DNA of 29,440 bases from a virus: the IMG/VR virus record IMGVR_UViG_3300034407_001806, positions 1 through 29,440 of that record, one strand, 5' to 3'. The translations under genes and the position numbers were made by a program. Positions 10,213-18,010 of this stretch are shown in pieces. Within the stretch, counting starts at the first letter, position 1. Each line of letters starts with the position of its first letter. The notes below the pieces were generated by a model, which did no database searches, was not told the DNA's origin, and worked only from the letters and a program-made list of their open reading frames with translations.

Positions 10213-10652
10213 TGGATCTTGAAGTATTACGGAAACAAATAGAAGCAGATGAGGGGTGTAAGTATGAAATATACTTGGATCATTTGGGTCTGCCTACTTT
10301 TGGGATTGGTCACTTGGTCACTGAATCTGACGAAGAGTATAACCGTCCAGTCGGAACATTTATCACAACAGATAGAGTCGCAGAGTGCTTTAATAAAGAT
10401 GTTGGAACAGTCCTCGAAGACTGTGAACGATTGTACCCCGACTTTGATTCCTTACCAGAAGAAGTGCAACTAATAATAGCAAATATGATGTTCAATATGG
10501 GATACCCTCGGTTAAGCAAATTCAAAGGTATGAAAGCTGGTGTCGATGCACGTGATTGGCAGCAAGCAGCCGATGAGATGGTTGACTCAAAATGGTATCA
10601 CCAAGTAACCAATCGTGCTGAACGGTTAGTCTCCCGTATGCGGGAGGTATGA
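10212..10652 (+). CDS. T4-type lysozyme (glycoside hydrolase family 24 endolysin)
   Basis: This is a muramidase that would cut the MurNAc-GlcNAc bond of peptidoglycan at the end of infection. It has 146 aa, close to the 140-165 aa usual for the family. The catalytic triad of T4 lysozyme (Glu11, Asp20, Thr26) aligns with Glu14 in EADEG, Asp23 in YLDHLG, and Thr29 in TFGIGH. The conserved C-terminal Asn-Arg-X-X-Glu-Arg block (NRAERLVS) is present. There is no signal peptide or N-terminal anchor, so export would need a holin. The ATG shares one base with the previous stop. Its 3' end forms a hairpin that covers the ribosome binding site of the next gene. Confidence 0.92.
   Translation: MDLEVLRKQIEADEGCKYEIYLDHLGLPTFGIGHLVTESDEEYNRPVGTFITTDRVAECFNKDVGTVLEDCERLYPDFDSLPEEVQLIIANMMFNMGYPRLSKFKGMKAGVDARDWQQAADEMVDSKWYHQVTNRAERLVSRMREV
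10631..10646 (+). promoter_or_regulatory. RNA hairpin covering the ribosome binding site of the tail-anchored protein
   Basis: CTCCCG and CGGGAG form a perfect 6-bp GC-rich stem with a TATG loop. The 3' arm contains most of the GGGAGG Shine-Dalgarno of the gene starting at 10654. The hairpin lies in the last codons of lysozyme, so ribosomes finishing lysozyme would open it. This would couple synthesis of the downstream membrane protein to lysozyme translation. The sequence shows the pairing directly. The regulatory effect is inference. Confidence 0.5.
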
Positions 10653-10653
10653 T

Positions 10654-11142
10654 ATGGAACCTATATCTACTGCTCTCGCAGGGATAGCCTTATTCAAAAG
10701 TGCTGTTGATGGTATTAAAGGTGCTATCGGCACTGCTAATGATGTTGGTGAGATTGCGGGTTTTATAGACAAGCTCTTTGAGGGAGAAAAACAAGTCCAA
10801 CAACGTCGTAACCAACAGTCTGGCGTTGGTGTTGGTGATCAGTTTGGTGTTACTAATGTTGCTAGAGAAGTAATAGATGCAAAGTTAGCCCAAGAACAAA
10901 TGCGAGAAATAGCCAGTATGATTGATATGCGGTTTGGTCATGGGACATGGAAAAGTATCGTAGATGAAAGAGCTAAACGTATACGCGAAGCTAAAGAAGC
11001 TGAAGCTGAAGCTCGTCGTTTAAAGCGTCAACAAGAAATGGAAACTGCTGAAAATATAAAACAATTTTTCATGATAAGTGGCGCAATTCTCGCAGCAGCA
11101 ATATTTTTCATAGGTATGATTTTTATAATATCAAAACCTTAA
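10654..11142 (+). CDS. C-tail-anchored membrane protein of the lysis region (possible holin or lysis accessory)
   Basis: This encodes 162 aa. Residues 1-45 are Ala/Gly/Ile-rich and weakly hydrophobic. Residues about 103-133 form a highly charged helix rich in Arg, Lys, Glu and Ala, likely a coiled coil. Residues about 138-160 are one strong transmembrane segment, followed by only SKP. Such a protein would sit with its bulk in the cytoplasm. It starts one base after the lysozyme stop, with GGGAGG as its binding site. The position suggests lysis, but a single C-terminal segment is not a typical holin. An ejection-related or regulatory protein is also possible. Its stop codon overlaps the opposing helicase stop codon on the other strand. 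Confidence 0.65.
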   Translation: MEPISTALAGIALFKSAVDGIKGAIGTANDVGEIAGFIDKLFEGEKQVQQRRNQQSGVGVGDQFGVTNVAREVIDAKLAQEQMREIASMIDMRFGHGTWKSIVDERAKRIREAKEAEAEARRLKRQQEMETAENIKQFFMISGAILAAAIFFIGMIFIISKP

Positions 11143-12575
11143 ACAATCCAATCCCTAAAATCCTCAGCAAGAACTTGACTAGCTATATTGATTTTGTTCC
11201 GTAAGGCTAACAGTATTTTATCATCTACTGTTTTATCAGCTACAATATCTATATAAGTAACTTTACTTGTTTGTCCAATACGGTGCGCTCTATCTTCACT
11301 TTGTAACCTTATCTCAAGGTCAAAGTTATTACTATAATATATAACGGTTTTAGCTTCTGTCAGAGTCAGCCCATAACCACCTGTGCGTGGTTGGCCTATA
11401 AAGTATTTAAGAGGGCTGTCTGGATCCTGAAAACGGTTTACAATAGCTTGCCGTTCATCACTCTCTGTTTCCCCATAATATGTAGCTACTGTTTCAGCAC
11501 CATACATTTTAGATATTTCTTGTTCTATTGTTTTTATATCATGTGTGAAGTTAGCCCATATTATAACTTTACCATCTACTTCTTCTAATACAGACATAAG
11601 CTCTGGCAGTTTAGCTGAGTTGAAAGTTTTCATTTCACCATCATCCATTTTTACATGGCCTGAGCATACTTGTTGCAGCCTGAGTAATTGCGTAAGGATA
11701 GTATCAGTAGTTACTGAACCATCTTCTAGTAAGGCAAGAGCAAATGTTTTTAAACTATTGTATACAGACTTTTGTTCTTCAGTGAGTTCTACACTACGCT
11801 TGATATATACTTTATCCGGTAAATCTAAACAGTCTTCTTTCTTTACGCGATAGCTAAAGTTTTCAAGTATACCATTAAGTTTATCTAAATTACGATAGCC
11901 TACTACTTGATTAAAACTATGCGCTCCCATACTACGCCTTTGTACGATGGCATATTCATATTGGAAACTGAAAAAACTACTATGCCCCAATAACCATTCA
12001 TCAAGGAACTCTGCTTGTGTGTACAGATCCATAGGGCTTTTTGTAACAGGTGAGCCTGTAAGTATACGTCTGTACTGAGCTACTTTACCTATCTTTACAA
12101 TACTCTTAGTACGTTTAGCATCTTTGTTTTTTATAGTAGTGCTTTCATCAATAACCATAAGGGAAGGATGTGCATTTAAAAAACGTTCGGCAGCTTCACA
12201 ACCTTTTTTAGTGCTGAAAGCTTCTACATTCATAACAAAAATCTTTAAGTTATCATCTACAACATAAAGTTTATTTTGTTTTTCTAATTGTGTTTTAGTC
12301 TGACTAGGATTCCATAGCACTGTATCATACATGACATGCTCAGGAATATGCGTGGGCAGTTCACCTTGCTCCCAGTTTCGGTATACACCTTTAGGGGCAA
12401 CTATCAATGCACCAGTAATCTCTCCACGGTCGTAGAGGACACACATATTATCAATAAGAACTTTTGATTTACCTGTCCCCATATCCATGAAGTAGGCAAA
12501 TTCTTTCTTATTCCACGATCTTTTTAATGCCTCGAGCTGATGCTCGTAGGGCTTGTATTTAAATTTGTAACGCAT
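11139..12575 (-). CDS. SNF2-family (SF2) DNA-dependent ATPase/helicase
   Basis: This encodes 478 aa from the ATG at 12575, which follows AGAAAGCGG. An upstream in-frame TTG at 12614 would add 13 residues and has no binding site. The motifs in order are a Q-motif-like YEHQ (10-13), Walker A DMGTGKS (31-37), Walker B DEST (143-146), LTGSP (172-176), then a second RecA domain with GGYGLTLTEA (399-408) and the SNF2 motif VI QSEDRAHRIGQ (425-435). DEST and the QxxDRxxRIGQ-type motif mark phage SNF2 proteins rather than UvrB-like or DEAD-box enzymes. It probably translocates on duplex DNA in replication, recombination or displacement of bound proteins. It is the only clear minus-strand gene in the window. 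Confidence 0.92.
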   Translation of the reverse strand: MRYKFKYKPYEHQLEALKRSWNKKEFAYFMDMGTGKSKVLIDNMCVLYDRGEITGALIVAPKGVYRNWEQGELPTHIPEHVMYDTVLWNPSQTKTQLEKQNKLYVVDDNLKIFVMNVEAFSTKKGCEAAERFLNAHPSLMVIDESTTIKNKDAKRTKSIVKIGKVAQYRRILTGSPVTKSPMDLYTQAEFLDEWLLGHSSFFSFQYEYAIVQRRSMGAHSFNQVVGYRNLDKLNGILENFSYRVKKEDCLDLPDKVYIKRSVELTEEQKSVYNSLKTFALALLEDGSVTTDTILTQLLRLQQVCSGHVKMDDGEMKTFNSAKLPELMSVLEEVDGKVIIWANFTHDIKTIEQEISKMYGAETVATYYGETESDERQAIVNRFQDPDSPLKYFIGQPRTGGYGLTLTEAKTVIYYSNNFDLEIRLQSEDRAHRIGQTSKVTYIDIVADKTVDDKILLALRNKINIASQVLAEDFRDWIV

Positions 12576-12614
12576 AACACCGCTTTCTATTGGGTACTTT
12601 TTATAATAGCACAA

Positions 12615-12835
12615 AAACCAAAATCTTACATATGTTTTTATGTTCGTGTTTTATCTCGCGTAGGGGCTCAAAGTAACCGTTTGTAAACGAACAATTCCCA
12701 GATATCAGATATCAGATATTAAAATATCGGATGGATAACAATGATAAGTTTTTTGTTTTACCCCTATATATAAAAGTGTAATGTAATTTTGCTTGGTAAT
12801 ACCACTAAGCACAGAAAGCAGCGGAGTAGAAAGCC
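12615..12835. promoter_or_regulatory. Divergent promoter/operator region between the helicase and the replication block
   Basis: This 221-bp non-coding AT-rich gap separates divergent genes. An inverted repeat CGTTT-GT-AAACG lies at 12678-12689. A 7-bp unit (GATATCA, GATATCA, GATATTA) is repeated in tandem at 12701-12721. An inverted repeat GATATT-AA-AATATC lies at 12715-12728. A candidate rightward promoter is TTGTTT (12753-12758) and TGTAAT (12777-12782) with an 18-bp spacer. A candidate leftward -10 is TATTAT on the minus strand at 12603-12608. The repeats look like repressor or initiator binding sites. They could also be part of a replication origin. Which protein binds is unknown. Confidence 0.5.
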
Positions 12836-13159
12836 GTGACAGTCTACATTACACAAGAAGTGCGTGGTAGAGATATCACAGATGCAGTTGCCTTTGGCGA
12901 TTTGCAGATACTTGTTCCGGCTAAAGAACAGGTTTCATTCAGCACTCAACCAACGGTGCGTAGGATTAGCCGAGGCCTTCGTAACTTTAATGATAGTGAT
13001 TACTTATTATTATCTGGTGACCCTTTATGTATAGGCATTGCCTGTGCTGAAGCAGCCAGAATGAACAATGGTAGGTTCAAAGCATTAAAGTGGGATAGGT
13101 TAGAGGAACGTTATTATCCGTTGGAAGTAGATCTATACCATAGGAAGGAGTCTAGTTAA
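12836..13159 (+). CDS. Conserved phage early protein, function unknown
   Basis: This encodes 107 aa from a GTG start, with GCGGAG and AGTAGAAAG just upstream. It begins MTVYITQEVRGRDITDA and contains a beta-rich N-terminal half, then DYLLLSGDPLCIGIACAEAA (about 54-73) and NNGRFKALKWDRLEERYYPL (about 77-96). I recall this overall pattern from small proteins encoded just before SSB-like genes in marine and roseobacter phages, where no function is known. It is the first gene of the + strand replication block, so it is probably made early. Its stop shares a base with the next ATG. No nuclease, kinase or DNA-binding motif is evident. Confidence 0.75.
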   Translation: MTVYITQEVRGRDITDAVAFGDLQILVPAKEQVSFSTQPTVRRISRGLRNFNDSDYLLLSGDPLCIGIACAEAARMNNGRFKALKWDRLEERYYPLEVDLYHRKESS

Positions 13160-13701
13160 TGGACTTTGAAAGTGTAGCTGGAGACCTAACCAGCATAAAT
13201 CAATCGGGTATCAGCACTGTGAGTAACCTATGCAAACAACAAATTGCGTTAGAGAAACGCATTGCTGATCTAGAGTTAGAGTTAAAGGATTCCAAACGCG
13301 AGCATCGCAAGGTAGCAGAAGATTTGTTACCAGCCGCTTTGCAAGAGTATGGGGTTACTGAACTTAAGATGGAGGATGGCAGTGAGATTAGTGTTGCGCC
13401 TTATTATAATGCCAGCATTGCCAAAGACCGTCAGGATGAAGCCTTTCAATGGCTTATAGAAGCAGGGCATGGTTCCCTTATAAAGAACCACGTTACAGCG
13501 GCCTTTGGTCGTGGTGAGGATAACTCTGCTAAAGATTTGCTTGCCGAGCTTGAACAGCGAGGTATGCAAACACAAACTAAGACTTGGGTGGAACCCATGA
13601 CACTAAAGTCGTTTGTGAAGGAACAGGTAGAAAAAGGCGAGAATTTGCCGTATGACCTGTTGGGTGTTTTTGTGGGGCAGAGAGCCAAAATACGGAGGTA
13701 G
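13159..13701 (+). CDS. Conserved coiled-coil phage replication-block protein
   Basis: This encodes 180 aa. Residues about 20-60 are a charged heptad-like helix (QQIALEKRIADLELELKDSK and onwards), very likely a coiled coil. A conserved-looking central block follows: ISVAPYYNASIAKDRQDEAF (about 76-95), then a Gly-containing GRGEDNSAKDLLAELEQRGM (about 117-136). It ends with WVEPMTLKSFVKEQVEKGENLP. The same order of blocks is familiar from phage genes placed directly upstream of single-strand binding proteins, as here, where the gap is two bases. A helper role for recombination or SSB loading is plausible but unproven. The ATG shares one base with the previous stop. Confidence 0.75.
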   Translation: MDFESVAGDLTSINQSGISTVSNLCKQQIALEKRIADLELELKDSKREHRKVAEDLLPAALQEYGVTELKMEDGSEISVAPYYNASIAKDRQDEAFQWLIEAGHGSLIKNHVTAAFGRGEDNSAKDLLAELEQRGMQTQTKTWVEPMTLKSFVKEQVEKGENLPYDLLGVFVGQRAKIRR

Positions 13702-13703
13702 AT

Positions 13704-14504
13704 ATGGCAACAGAAGTAGCAAAGAAAGAATCAACTGCTGTAGCAGTAGCACAGTTTGAAGATTTAGGTGGGTTGGGTTTTGAAGAAACCACTTCCCAAG
13801 ATATGGCAGTACCGTTTTTACGCATACTCGCACAACTCAGTCCACAAGTGAATAAGCGTGATGGTGCTTATGTTGAGGGTGCTGAAGCTGGTATGATGTT
13901 TAATACGGTGGCTAATAAAGCATACGATGGTGAAAAGGGTGTGACTGTTGTCCCATGCTATTACAATCGTAGGTTTGTAGAATGGGCTCCTAGGGAAAAA
14001 GGTGGTGGCTATTTTGGTTCATACCACCCTGATGACCCTATTACTAATACTACAACAAAGAATGAGCGTGGTGAGGATATTTTGCCTAACGGTAATATAC
14101 TCACTAATACAGCACAGTTCTTTGTAATCTTGCTTGATGAGGATGGTCCACAGCGTTGCCTGATTACTATGTCTAGTACACAGTTAAAGAAAGCTCGTAA
14201 ATGGGTCACACAAATGCAAGCTCTTACAGCACAAGGCAAAAATGGTCCGTACACTTTACCAATGATGTCTCATAAATATCAATTATCTACGGTTCCTGAA
14301 ACCAATGATAAAGGTAATTGGTTTGGTTGGGAAATTAATAAAGTCGGTCCGATAAGCCTAACAGATGCTGAAGAAGCTAATGTATTTGAGATGGCTGTAG
14401 CGTTTGCTAAATCAGTAAAAGCTGGTGAAGTAGAGGTAAAAGAAACAGCCCCTCCAGAGCCTAAGGATAAAGGTGCAGCACCAGATGATGATGTACCTTT
14501 TTAA
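13704..14504 (+). CDS. Single-stranded DNA-binding-like protein with acidic DDDVPF tail
   Basis: This encodes 266 aa. The central part (about 35-215) is beta-rich with many aromatic and basic residues, such as VTVVPCYYNRRFVEWAPREK and a Gly-rich turn. It fits an OB-like phage ssDNA-binding core, though no standard SSB signature was found. The clearest evidence is the C-terminus: a Pro/Glu/Lys linker ending in DDDVPF, nearly the same as the DDDIPF tip of E. coli SSB that docks partner proteins. It lies between a coiled-coil helper gene and a primase. The protein would coat ssDNA and recruit polymerase or helicases. The acidic tip is seen, and the binding activity is inferred. Confidence 0.72.
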   Translation: MATEVAKKESTAVAVAQFEDLGGLGFEETTSQDMAVPFLRILAQLSPQVNKRDGAYVEGAEAGMMFNTVANKAYDGEKGVTVVPCYYNRRFVEWAPREKGGGYFGSYHPDDPITNTTTKNERGEDILPNGNILTNTAQFFVILLDEDGPQRCLITMSSTQLKKARKWVTQMQALTAQGKNGPYTLPMMSHKYQLSTVPETNDKGNWFGWEINKVGPISLTDAEEANVFEMAVAFAKSVKAGEVEVKETAPPEPKDKGAAPDDDVPF

Positions 14505-14540
14505 GCACAACCAAGGGGGTTGATCGCCTCTAGGTTGCTC

Positions 14541-14580
14541 GGGAGGGTAGGGTTTAGGTATCAACTAACCTTACTCTCCC
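14541..14580 (+). promoter_or_regulatory. Intergenic 14-bp stem hairpin before the primase gene
   Basis: The arms at 14541-14554 and 14567-14580 pair along all 14 positions, with two G-U wobbles. They enclose a 12-nt loop. No U-tract follows, so it is not a standard intrinsic terminator. It lies between the SSB-like stop and the primase start. It could be an mRNA-stabilising or processing structure, or an attenuator. A hairpin with the same stem and loop lengths occurs at 19067-19106. Confidence 0.5.
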
Positions 14581-14602
14581 ACCCTTCTCATTGGAGAAAG
14601 CA

Positions 14603-16117
14603 ATGACATTAGCAGAACAGTTTTTAAAATTATTTGATGGTAATAAACGCGCTCATGGGGTGTTTAACCCTGAAGAACAGCGCGGTGATGGTAAACGTCT
14701 AGGCGTATACAAAATTATAAAAGAGCCACCCACAGAAGAACTTTGGCAACAGCACCTTGATGGTAAGCAAGGTTTAGGAATCATTCCTATTCGGGATGAT
14801 AACTTGTGTAAATGGGGTGCGATTGATATTGATAATTACAGTGTTGACCATCAATCATTAGTCAATAAATTAAAAGAAGCAAAAATTATAGGATGGGTGG
14901 GGCGTAGTAAAAGCGGAGGTGCTCATGTTTATTTTTTCTTCAAAGATGCGCTGAAAGCTGAGTTCGTACAATCTAAACTTACTGAGCTAGCTGCATCATT
15001 AGGCCATGCTGAAGGTGAGATATTCCCTAAACAAACAACCATTTTGGTAGACCGTGGTGATACTGGTAATGGTTTGAATATGCCGTACTTTAAAGGTGAT
15101 TTAAGTACACGGTCTGTTTATGATTTTAAAGGCGAGTTAATGCCGCCAAAAGATTTTGTAACAAAAGCAGCCCGATATCTAATAACACCTGAGGATTTTG
15201 CAAAGTATCGTATTTCAGAACCAGAACCAAAGTTAAAGGATGGTCCACCTTGTTTGAATGAACTTTGTCAGCAAGGGTTTGGTGAAGGCTCACGCAATAA
15301 TGCTCTCTTTAATTTGGGTGTGTACGCACGAATGTTTGATGCTGATAATTGGGAAGCATTAGTGCAAAGATATAATGTTGATTACTTACAGCCCCCTCTT
15401 AGTCATACTGAGGTAGGTGCTGTTATCAAACAGCTACAACGTAAAGATTATTACTATAAATGTGATGACCAACCTATCAAACCTTTTTGTAATAAAGATA
15501 TATGTGTTACTCGTAAATTTGGTGTTGGTCCGGCTGGTGTACAAAACCAGATGTCCAGCCTTACAAAAATTGATGGTGACCCACCGATATGGTTATTAGA
15601 TGTAGATGGTAATAGGCTAGAGTTAAGTACAGATGGTTTAATTAGCCAGACTCGTTTCCAAAGGGATTGTGTAGCCCAAATCAATAAACTACCTATTGCT
15701 GTTAGCCAAAGAGCATGGCAGACACGTATACAGTTATTATTAGATAACTTAACTATTGTGGAAGTGCCGCCTGACGCTACAATAAAAGGTGAGTTTGAAG
15801 ATTTACTCTCACAATTTTGTACTGATAGAGCTAAAGGTACAGAGCGTGAAGATGTGCTACAGGGTGTAGCGGTATGGTTAGAAGATAAGGTATTCTTTCA
15901 AGTTAAAGATATTAAAAAGCACCTGACTGTTAATGACTTTAACCACTACACCTCCAATAAAATAACTCTTAGGTTACAGGGGCTTGAAGCTGAAAAAATG
16001 TTTTGGCGTGTCAAAAATAAAGGTGTCCATGTATGGTCACTGCCACAAGATTATTTTGCAGATAGCCAAGAGCCATTAGAGTTACCACACCTACCAGATC
16101 AAGAAGAAATACTCTGA
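14603..16117 (+). CDS. Archaeo-eukaryotic-type primase (TOTE/phage primase family)
   Basis: This encodes 504 aa from the ATG at 14603, which follows GGAGAAAG. An in-frame TTG at 14591 is less likely. The AEP active-site motifs are in order: WGAIDIDNY with metal-binding Asp75 and Asp77, SKSGGAHVYFFF with His108 (motif II), and LNMPYFKG (about 158-164, motif III region). A C-terminal region (about 215-310) follows, with cysteines at 217, 287, 296 and 301 in a pattern suggesting a zinc or iron-sulphur site. The gene sits between an SSB-like protein and a UvrD-like helicase, and shares a base with the latter. It would make primers, and possibly extend DNA, for phage replication. The order and motifs match TOTE-type primase domains best. 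Confidence 0.85.
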   Translation: MTLAEQFLKLFDGNKRAHGVFNPEEQRGDGKRLGVYKIIKEPPTEELWQQHLDGKQGLGIIPIRDDNLCKWGAIDIDNYSVDHQSLVNKLKEAKIIGWVGRSKSGGAHVYFFFKDALKAEFVQSKLTELAASLGHAEGEIFPKQTTILVDRGDTGNGLNMPYFKGDLSTRSVYDFKGELMPPKDFVTKAARYLITPEDFAKYRISEPEPKLKDGPPCLNELCQQGFGEGSRNNALFNLGVYARMFDADNWEALVQRYNVDYLQPPLSHTEVGAVIKQLQRKDYYYKCDDQPIKPFCNKDICVTRKFGVGPAGVQNQMSSLTKIDGDPPIWLLDVDGNRLELSTDGLISQTRFQRDCVAQINKLPIAVSQRAWQTRIQLLLDNLTIVEVPPDATIKGEFEDLLSQFCTDRAKGTEREDVLQGVAVWLEDKVFFQVKDIKKHLTVNDFNHYTSNKITLRLQGLEAEKMFWRVKNKGVHVWSLPQDYFADSQEPLELPHLPDQEEIL

Positions 16118-17634
16118 TGAATATAATACTCGGACCTCCAGGAACAGGGAAAACAACTTATCTGTTAAACAAGGTCGAAGAGTATATGTTAAAGGGTGTC
16201 CCACCTGATCGTATTGGATATTTCGGTTTTACTCGTCGGGCAGCGGCAGAAGCAATAGATCGTGCTTGTGGTAAATTTAAATTAAGTAGGCGTGATCTAC
16301 CTTTCTTTCGTACCCTTCATAGCCTTGCCTTCATGCAGATGGGTATAAACCATAACCAGATAATGACTGCAGATAAGTTCCCTGAGGTTGGTGAATGGTT
16401 AAAGATTGGTGGCTTTTTTAACTCAGGTCTAACTGACCAAGGTCCGTACAAAGATTTTGGTTATGGTGATAAATTTTTAGAAATAATAAACATCGCCCGA
16501 ATACTGCAACAGCCTTTACAACAAGCATACAATGAGTCTACTGTCCCTTTAAAAACAGATTGGGCTAGGGTAGATTATGTTGATAGAGGTTTAAAAGCAT
16601 GGAAAGATAGATACCAGCTTTTTGATTATACTGATATGCTTGAGCAGTTTTGTTATAGAGAGTTAGCACCTAAACTTGAAGTAGTCTTTATTGATGAAGC
16701 CCAAGACCTTTCACCCCTACAATGGAAGATGGTGCATCTATTACAAGCTAATGCCAAAGAGGTGTTTGTAGCTGGCGATGATGATCAAGCCATCTTCCGC
16801 TATGCGGGTGCAGATGTAGACTACTTCATAGGGTTGCAAGGAAGTGTCACTGTGTTGGATCAAAGTTACAGGATTCCCGCCACTCACCATGCACTTAGTC
16901 AGAAAGTTATTCAGCGAGTTATTGATAGACGACCCAAAGAGTTCAACCCACGGGATGAGGATGGTTGCATCAATTGGCATAGGCACTCCGAAGAAGTGAA
17001 TATGGCTAACGGTGATTGGCTTTTGTTAAGCCGTACAACAAGAGGGGCAAAACAAATAGAAGAAGAGGTACGTCGCCGAGGCCATTTATATATCTATAAT
17101 GGCAGTAAATCTATCGATGGTAAAGTTTTGGAAGCTGTGCGTTTATGGGAAAATATGAGGAATGGTTCTACCCTTAATGCAGAACAGGTGCGTGTGGTAT
17201 ATGGTCAAATGCTGTTGGGTAGCCAAGTAGCATATGGTCATAAGACATTTAATAAAGGGCAATCTGACCAGCGATATGCAATGCAAGACCTTTTAGATTT
17301 CCATGGTCTATTACATACCTTACCTTGGGACGAAGGATTAGGTAAGATATCAGAAAATGATAGACGTTATATTAAGGCTTGCCTTCGTAAAGGTGAATCT
17401 TTGACGGATGAACCACGTATCCGAATCTCTACGATTCATTCAGCTAAAGGAGCACAAGCAGATAATGTTATGCTTCTCACTGATACTATGCGTCGTTCCT
17501 ATTCTATGTGGCGTAAGTTTGAGAACGAACATCTGGATGAGGCTCGCGTGTTTTATGTGGGTCTTACTCGCGCTTTACAACATCTTCATCTAATACACCC
17601 TATGTATAGCCGTGGTTATCAAATCCCAGCATAA
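16117..17634 (+). CDS. UvrD/PcrA-like superfamily 1 DNA helicase
   Basis: This encodes 505 aa. The SF1A motifs are complete and ordered: Walker A GPPGTGKTT (6-14), Ia-like YFGFTRRAAAEA (35-46), Walker B DEAQD (193-197), motif III GDDDQAIFRYAG (220-231), motif IV-like LDQSYRIP (247-254), motif V ISTIHSAKGAQADNV (437-451), and motif VI VFYVGLTRA (478-486). It is shorter than bacterial UvrD (about 720 aa), lacking much of the 1B/2B insertions, as is common in phage versions. It would unwind duplex DNA 3' to 5' during replication or recombination. The ATG shares one base with the primase stop, so the two products are likely made together. Confidence is high for family, lower for polarity. Confidence 0.93.
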   Translation: MNIILGPPGTGKTTYLLNKVEEYMLKGVPPDRIGYFGFTRRAAAEAIDRACGKFKLSRRDLPFFRTLHSLAFMQMGINHNQIMTADKFPEVGEWLKIGGFFNSGLTDQGPYKDFGYGDKFLEIINIARILQQPLQQAYNESTVPLKTDWARVDYVDRGLKAWKDRYQLFDYTDMLEQFCYRELAPKLEVVFIDEAQDLSPLQWKMVHLLQANAKEVFVAGDDDQAIFRYAGADVDYFIGLQGSVTVLDQSYRIPATHHALSQKVIQRVIDRRPKEFNPRDEDGCINWHRHSEEVNMANGDWLLLSRTTRGAKQIEEEVRRRGHLYIYNGSKSIDGKVLEAVRLWENMRNGSTLNAEQVRVVYGQMLLGSQVAYGHKTFNKGQSDQRYAMQDLLDFHGLLHTLPWDEGLGKISENDRRYIKACLRKGESLTDEPRIRISTIHSAKGAQADNVMLLTDTMRRSYSMWRKFENEHLDEARVFYVGLTRALQHLHLIHPMYSRGYQIPA

Positions 17635-17723
17635 TTATCATAGCGACCTGTTTGTAGTTGCGCTCTAAAAGCTACACCTATTAAATATACCTATACACAA
17701 ACCACCCACAGAAAGGGGCTAGT

Positions 17724-17987
17724 ATGTCCGACGTAAAATACTTAACTAAAGAGCAGTTCGCTAAACTTAATGAACGTGCGATACAGCGTAAAGCTAACCG
17801 TACCGTTGAGCCTAAGTTTATAAAGCGTTTGTCTGATGGGTTTAAGTTCCCCATTATTGAGACACTGCTGCATAATGATGTAGAAATGCGTTGCCACATT
17901 GCTATTAGTTCTGAAGGCAACACTTGTTGGTTGGACATTGCTTTGTCTGACTTTGATGTTCTACCTAGTGTAGACACTGGTGCTTAA
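17724..17987 (+). CDS. Small hypothetical phage protein
   Basis: This encodes 87 aa, starting after the typical CACAGAAAGG binding site at 17707-17716. The N-terminal third is basic (KLNERAIQRKANRTVEPKFI), and the C-terminal half is more acidic, with alternating hydrophobics. No family was recognised and there is no membrane segment. It opens a new transcription or translation unit after an 89-bp gap behind the helicase. It is followed 23 bp later by the DUF932 gene, with which it may be co-expressed. Confidence 0.65.
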   Translation: MSDVKYLTKEQFAKLNERAIQRKANRTVEPKFIKRLSDGFKFPIIETLLHNDVEMRCHIAISSEGNTCWLDIALSDFDVLPSVDTGA

Positions 17988-18010
17988 CTCTTTATAGAAA
18001 GGAAGATAAA

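Noticed and set aside
12731-12742. GGATAACAAT resembles the core of the lac operator.
   Set aside because: The match is short, AT-rich and without the partner half-site. It is probably chance.
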